This document shows, piece after piece, positions 4,778 through 7,159 of a stretch of 7,159 nucleotides of DNA. The notes below the pieces were generated by a model. The model ran no database searches, had not been told where the DNA came from, and saw only the letters and a list, made by a program, of their open reading frames with translations. The DNA comes from Paramuribaculum sp. (GTDB lineage: Bacteria; Bacteroidota; Bacteroidia; Bacteroidales; Muribaculaceae): assembly GCA_029062075.1 (NCBI GenBank), contig JAIDQW010000083.1, forward strand, positions 1-7,159, given 5' to 3'. The translations under genes and the position numbers were made by a program. How positions within the stretch are numbered: position 1 is the first letter of the stretch; the number at the start of each line of letters is the position of its first letter.

Positions 4778-7030
4778 TTGAAAAGAATTCTTGCCATATC
4801 GGTATTTTTTTTACCATTGATGATGTTTGCCGGAGAATCAGAGCCGGCAGACACCCTGACCCGTCTTGAAAAAGCGATAGGCGAAGTTACTGTCACAGCA
4901 ATTAAACAGGCTGCGGATCTCACCCTTCATCCGGTAGCGGGCACTGTGGTGAACCGGGCTCAGTTAGAACGGCTTAATATAGCGAGTGTGCGTGGGGTAA
5001 GCGAGCTTGCTCCTAATGTCTATATGCCGCAGTATGGCTCACGCATGACTTCAAGTATATATGTTCGAGGTATTGGGGCGAGAATAGATCAGCCTGTGGT
5101 GGGGCTGAATATTGACAATGTGCCCTTTCTGAATAAGGATAACTATGATTTCGATATTCCTGACATAGCCCGCATGGAGATAATTCGTGGAGCGCAAAGC
5201 ACTCTATACGGCCGGAATACAATGGGTGGACTGATTAATATCTACACTATCTCACCACTAAGCTACCAGGGCACAAGGGCTCTTGCTGAAACGGGAAGGG
5301 GCAACCTGTATCGAGCTTCGTTATCTCACTACCGCAAATTTTCTCCAGCATTGGGAATGTCACTGTCGGGCGATTTTCATTACTTCGGCGGTATAAGACG
5401 GAATGAATACAACGGTAGCCATGCCGACCGGGACAAGGGGGGGAGCCTGCGCTGGAAAACCGACTGGAAACCTAATTCGCGTCTGAGTCTTGAAAATGCC
5501 GCATGGTTTACCTTATCCCGCTCAGGTGGCTATCCGTATGCCTACGAAGGAAGCTGCGAGATAAATTACAATGATACCTGTTTTTACAGGCGCAACAGCT
5601 TTGCCGATGGCTTGACGCTGAAATATCACGGTAATTCATGGAGTTTGTCCGGTATCACCAGCGTTCAATATATAGACGATAATATGACCCTGGATCAGGA
5701 TTTTTTGCCGCAGGACTATTTTACTCTGACCCAGAAGCGCAAAGAATGGGCGGTGACTCAGGATTTTATAGTACGCGGAAGTGTAGGGGATAGCTATCGC
5801 TGGCTCGGTGGCGCTTTCGGTTTTTATAAGCGCACTTCGATGAATGCCCCTGTGACGTTTAAGGATTATGGAATAGCTCAGCTTATTGAGGGTAAACGGA
5901 ATGAGGTTAATCCTGACTTTCCAATCAAATGGGATGATGATGAGTTTCTGCTCGGAAGCCGTTTCACAATGCCCACATGGGGACTGGCTGTTTATCATGA
6001 GAGCGAAGTCAGTGTAGGTAAATGGAATTTCACAGCAGGTGTCAGGCTTGATTACGAGCGCGTTGGATTGCGTTATCACAGCAGCGCAAATTCCGGATAT
6101 ACTGTTTATAATGCCACCGATCCCGCAGACATAAAAGTGTTTTCTAAAGAGCCGATTGATATTGATGACCGAGGCATGATGCATAAATCGTTCGTAGAGC
6201 TGTTGCCGAAGTTGTCTGTAAGCTACGATTTGCCTATGCATTCGCGCAGTAATGTGTATGTATCTGTAGGCAAAGGTTATAAAAGTGGCGGATACAATAC
6301 CCAGATGTTCAGTGATGTGCTTCAGCAGCGTGTAATGGGGCTTATGGGGCTGGGAATGAAATATGATGTTGATGATATTGTGGGTTATAATCCAGAGAAA
6401 AGCTGGAATTATGAAGCAGGAGCGCACATAGTGTGTGCTGAGGGAAAGGTGTTAACAGATATGGCTATGTTTTATATCGACTGCAGAGACCAGCAGGTTA
6501 CAACGTTTCCGGATGGCACCACAACCGGTAGAATAACTACTAATGCCGGGAAAACAGAGAGCTTTGGTGCGGAGTTTCAGGTGAGCTATTTACCCTCTTC
6601 CCGCTGGTTGATGAATGCATCCTATGGTTACACCCATGCAACTTTCAAGGAGTTTTTCAACGGGGTACAGGATTTTTCCGGTAAAAGAGTCCCATACGCT
6701 CCCGCAAACACTCTTTTTGCCGGTGTGACTTACACGCATCCGGTTAACAGACTGATAGATGAGCTGGTGTTCAATGTAAATGTTCGTGGGGCTGGAAATA
6801 TTTATTGGGATGAGGAGAATACCCGTAGCCAGAAAGCATACGCTGTGCTTGGTGCCGGTGTTTCCGCTAAAAGCGGATGCGCCACACTTGAATTCTGGGG
6901 TAAGAATCTCACAGATAGTAAATATAATGTATTCAGCTTTAAATCAATAGGGAATACATTTTTTCAGCGAGGAATGCCTCTGACGTGGGGCGTGACATTA
7001 CGATTTGATTTTGCCTCAAAAGGGCTATAA
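4778..7030 (+). CDS. TonB-dependent outer membrane receptor (ligand unknown)
   Basis: This 750-residue protein would take up a ligand across the outer membrane, powered by TonB-ExbBD. Residues 1-18 are a signal peptide (MKRILAISVFFLPLMMFA). A TonB-box-like GEVTVTAI is at 35-42. The plug domain spans about 50-160 with VRGVSELAPNVY (71-82), SIYVRGIG (93-100), DNVPF (113-117) and RGAQSTLYGRNTMGGLINI (137-155), all standard plug motifs. The barrel follows and ends in WGVTLRFDF plus a short ASKGL tail. It has no N-terminal carboxypeptidase-regulatory-like domain and no SusD partner is visible, so it resembles siderophore, heme or vitamin receptors more than SusC glycan importers. The start is TTG (4778-4780): an in-frame TAA lies at 4754-4756 with no ATG between, and the next ATG (residue 15) would destroy the signal peptide. 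It carries T8 (4805-4812) and G7 (5437-5443) tracts. A lipoprotein gene follows after 7 bases. Confidence 0.92.
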   Translation: MKRILAISVFFLPLMMFAGESEPADTLTRLEKAIGEVTVTAIKQAADLTLHPVAGTVVNRAQLERLNIASVRGVSELAPNVYMPQYGSRMTSSIYVRGIGARIDQPVVGLNIDNVPFLNKDNYDFDIPDIARMEIIRGAQSTLYGRNTMGGLINIYTISPLSYQGTRALAETGRGNLYRASLSHYRKFSPALGMSLSGDFHYFGGIRRNEYNGSHADRDKGGSLRWKTDWKPNSRLSLENAAWFTLSRSGGYPYAYEGSCEINYNDTCFYRRNSFADGLTLKYHGNSWSLSGITSVQYIDDNMTLDQDFLPQDYFTLTQKRKEWAVTQDFIVRGSVGDSYRWLGGAFGFYKRTSMNAPVTFKDYGIAQLIEGKRNEVNPDFPIKWDDDEFLLGSRFTMPTWGLAVYHESEVSVGKWNFTAGVRLDYERVGLRYHSSANSGYTVYNATDPADIKVFSKEPIDIDDRGMMHKSFVELLPKLSVSYDLPMHSRSNVYVSVGKGYKSGGYNTQMFSDVLQQRVMGLMGLGMKYDVDDIVGYNPEKSWNYEAGAHIVCAEGKVLTDMAMFYIDCRDQQVTTFPDGTTTGRITTNAGKTESFGAEFQVSYLPSSRWLMNASYGYTHATFKEFFNGVQDFSGKRVPYAPANTLFAGVTYTHPVNRLIDELVFNVNVRGAGNIYWDEENTRSQKAYAVLGAGVSAKSGCATLEFWGKNLTDSKYNVFSFKSIGNTFFQRGMPLTWGVTLRFDFASKGL

Positions 7031-7037
7031 AATATAT

Positions 7038-7159
7038 ATGAGTATGAATAAATTTTTTGTTCTGGCTGCGTGTTTTATAGGGCTGACTCTGTTTAGTTGC
7101 AGCGATAAAGGTGAGGATATGCCGGATATTACAAGTGAGGTTGAGTCTTCGCCATCTTT
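7038..7159 (+). CDS. Lipoprotein, N-terminal part (partial at right edge)
   Basis: The first 40 codons of a lipoprotein are present. The sequence MSMNKFFVLAACFIGLTLFS is a signal peptide ending in the lipobox LFSC, with the lipidated cysteine at residue 21. It is followed by SDKGEDMPD, an acidic stretch resembling the lipoprotein export signal that sends Bacteroidota lipoproteins to the cell surface. The start may be ATG 7038 or ATG 7044, since both give a workable signal. The gene begins 7 bases after the receptor stop codon with no promoter between, so it is co-transcribed with the receptor. By analogy with Bacteroidota receptor-lipoprotein pairs, it may capture the ligand for the receptor. 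Too little is present to name a family. Confidence 0.85.
   Translation, partial: MSMNKFFVLAACFIGLTLFSCSDKGEDMPDITSEVESSPS

Noticed and set aside
4613..4800. A 10-base inverted repeat, GATATGGCAA (4613-4622) and TTGCCATATC (4791-4800)
   Set aside because: One arm lies inside the receptor signal-peptide codons, and 10-base matches are expected many times by chance in a window of this size.
5636..6427. A 263-codon open frame on the minus strand inside the TonB receptor gene
   Set aside because: It lies wholly antisense to a receptor with clear plug motifs and a matching barrel. Its translation is rich in His, Ile, Thr and Tyr with no recognisable domain or signal, and no promoter was noticed in front of it. 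It is best explained as a codon-bias shadow.
1..7159. CRISPR arrays, insertion sequences, tRNA or rRNA genes
   Set aside because: No spaced repeat array, transposase-like coding sequence, terminal inverted repeats or recognisable structural RNA was found; almost all of the window is ordinary coding sequence.

Overview
The window looks like a chromosomal segment from a member of the Bacteroidota, most likely order Bacteroidales. The first glycyl-tRNA synthetase residues are of the Bacteroidales type. Four genes are preceded by a copy of the Bacteroidota -7 promoter element TAnnTTTG. Two large outer-membrane beta-barrel proteins and a lipoprotein with an acidic stretch after its cysteine fit the same group. 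A family-level placement such as Muribaculaceae is only a guess.

Three genes read on the minus strand. In order of transcription they are a membrane-anchored regulator-like protein (4417-3380), a large TonB-dependent-receptor-like barrel protein (3207-343) and the 5' end of glyS (170-1, running off the left edge). Divergently, across a 360-base intergenic region, a classical TonB-dependent receptor (4778-7030) is followed after 7 bases by the start of a lipoprotein gene (7038 to the right edge). The last two genes look like one operon for binding and importing an unidentified ligand. No SusD-type gene is visible.

The most interesting observation is regulatory. The regulator gene and the barrel gene each have a TAACTTTG -7 box. 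Upstream of each box lies a pair of direct repeats of AATGAGGAAT-like sequence, 54 bases apart. In both promoters the repeats sit at the same distances from the -7 box (50 and 104 bases between left-hand ends), while the intervening DNA is not obviously similar. This suggests a shared activator. An attractive candidate is the regulator itself, which has a signal peptide, a periplasmic domain, one membrane helix and a cytoplasmic C-terminus resembling a DNA-binding domain. Together they would form a small envelope-sensing circuit that controls itself and an outer-membrane protein. The divergent receptor promoter does not carry the motif pair in register, so its membership of the regulon is open.

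The positions of the -7 boxes also correct the gene starts. In-frame TTG codons at 3249 and 4462 lie inside the boxes, so translation should begin at the downstream ATGs (3207 and 4417), each of which opens a good signal peptide. The divergent receptor, by contrast, appears to use a genuine TTG start.
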